NCBI GenBank assembly: GCA_002369025.1
Contig: DFDV01000009.1
Coordinates: 1-5,856 of the forward strand
Direction of reading: 5' to 3'
DNA: 5,856 nucleotides
From: Treponema sp. UBA3819
GTDB taxonomy: Bacteria; Spirochaetota; Spirochaetia; Treponematales; Treponemataceae
Shown here piece after piece: positions 5,073 through 5,856 of this stretch (positions are counted from its first letter, which is position 1; the number at the start of each line of letters is the position of its first letter). The notes beneath the pieces are model-generated. The model was given only the letters and a program-made list of their open reading frames with translations, was not told the origin of the DNA and did not search any database. The translations under genes and the position numbers were made by a program.

Positions 5073-5856
5073 AGACGATAGACGGCAAAAAGTTCACGCC
5101 AAAGGTTTTCCAGGGCTGCGGCAGGAGACTGATTGTAAACGCTCACATTGTTATAGATATCGCGAAGGACAGCCACATTTTTTGCCGCACTTTCCACATT
5201 GCGGGGAGAAAGTTCTTCCGTTTTTTGCGCATCAAGAATTCCCGTAAGAAAAATCTTAAAGAGAATCCGGGGCTCAAAGCCGGCACAGCCTTTTACGATA
5301 TCCTGTATCAGAGGCATGACACCTTTTTCAACCGATGCATAGAAGGAACGGGAAAAGTCCTGCACCTGGGAAGGCGTAACGGGAAGAAAGGTCTGCAGGT
5401 AGGAATCAATTGTCGTCTGCTCAGAGTTATTTGCGTGAAAAACACGGTCCAGGACTTCTGCCTGCTCTTTTTCAGTACGCTGGGAAAAGTTGTAGCACCG
5501 TACGCGGGAAAGAATTGTGGGCATGACCGCACCGCGTCTGTTTGTCGTAAGGATAAAAACCGTGTCCTCTGGCGGTTCCTCAAGGATTTTCAGCAGGGCG
5601 TTTCGGGCAGCCTCATTCATGCGGTCAGCATTTTCAATGATAAAGACTTTCTTTCCGTCCGGACTTTTCATGTGAGCCCAGGAGGACGCCGACCGAATCT
5701 GCTGAATGGGAAGGGAATCATACATAAAGGTGGATTCAAGTTTGTCTGCCTGTTTTATAATTTCATCACAGATTTTTTCCAGTTTTTCGTTTTCAACAAG
5801 GGGCTTTGCCGGGTCAAGCAATTCCATCTGTTCATCAATTGCCTGCATGACCGGTG
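5060..5856 (-). CDS. holB: DNA polymerase III delta' subunit (HolB-like clamp-loader ATPase), 5' end outside window
   Basis: A part of the clamp loader that places the sliding clamp on DNA during chromosome replication. The visible part holds the later half of the AAA+ module and the C-terminal helical domain. Numbering from the first visible Met (codon 5848-5846), it shows KVFIIENADRM at 67-77 at the Walker B position, NALLKILEEPPEDTVFILTTN at about 83-103 leading to sensor 1, and ILSRVRC at 112-118, matching the SRC motif that supplies the arginine finger. The frame stays open upstream of that Met to the window edge (codons for P and V precede it), and the Walker A region and any zinc module are absent, so the true start lies beyond 5856. 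Roughly 100 residues are probably missing. I favour delta' over gamma/tau because the Walker B segment is degenerate (IENAD rather than DEVH) and the C-terminus is short. It is the first visible gene of a coupled run with the kinase and regulator. Confidence 0.85.
   Translation of the reverse strand, partial: PVMQAIDEQMELLDPAKPLVENEKLEKICDEIIKQADKLESTFMYDSLPIQQIRSASSWAHMKSPDGKKVFIIENADRMNEAARNALLKILEEPPEDTVFILTTNRRGAVMPTILSRVRCYNFSQRTEKEQAEVLDRVFHANNSEQTTIDSYLQTFLPVTPSQVQDFSRSFYASVEKGVMPLIQDIVKGCAGFEPRILFKIFLTGILDAQKTEELSPRNVESAAKNVAVLRDIYNNVSVYNQSPAAALENLWRELFAVYRLERR

Noticed and set aside
5846..5848. The ATG at 5848 as the true start of the delta' gene
   Set aside because: The frame continues open to the window edge, no Shine-Dalgarno sequence is seen in the 8 bases available, and the ATP-binding Walker A region needed by the fold would be missing. 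The gene is cut by the window, not truncated.

Overview
The window most likely comes from a spirochete of the genus Treponema, at moderate GC. The first lines carry a flagellar rod gene pair in flgF-flgG order. The protein families and gene pairings match my recollection of treponeme and Borrelia genomes: flgF/flhO next to flgG, and an NtrB-like kinase with an NtrC-like sigma-54 activator resembling Hk2/Rrp2. The species cannot be settled from the sequence alone.

Layout, left to right. (1) Minus strand, 1-826: flgF, complete, followed by the first seven codons of flgG, which run off the left edge. (2) 827-924: a 98-bp divergent promoter region. On the minus strand it holds an exact match to the sigma-28/sigma-D flagellar consensus (TAAA-N15-GCCGATAT). 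On the plus strand it holds a housekeeping-type promoter whose -10 box lies only 8 bp from the next start codon. (3) Plus strand, 925-2415: a membrane-anchored GGDEF-EAL protein with a ruined cyclase site (YTDNF) and an intact EAL site, so probably a c-di-GMP phosphodiesterase. (4) Minus strand, 5856 down to 2449: a tightly coupled run of three genes. These are the clamp-loader delta' subunit (holB-like, 5' end outside the window), a soluble PAS histidine kinase, and a sigma-54-dependent response regulator. They overlap by 1 bp and 4 bp. The run converges on the GGDEF-EAL gene with 33 bp between stop codons and no recognisable terminator.

Taken together, the window concerns motility and its control. 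It has rod proteins under a flagellar sigma factor, a c-di-GMP-degrading enzyme sharing their upstream region, and a cytosolic two-component system that would activate sigma-54 promoters elsewhere. None of the families is new. The points most worth a second look are the perfect sigma-28 promoter, the apparently leaderless GGDEF-EAL transcript, and the coupling of a replication gene to a sigma-54 signalling pair. There is no gene-free stretch over 300 bp, and I saw no tRNA, rRNA, CRISPR array or mobile element.
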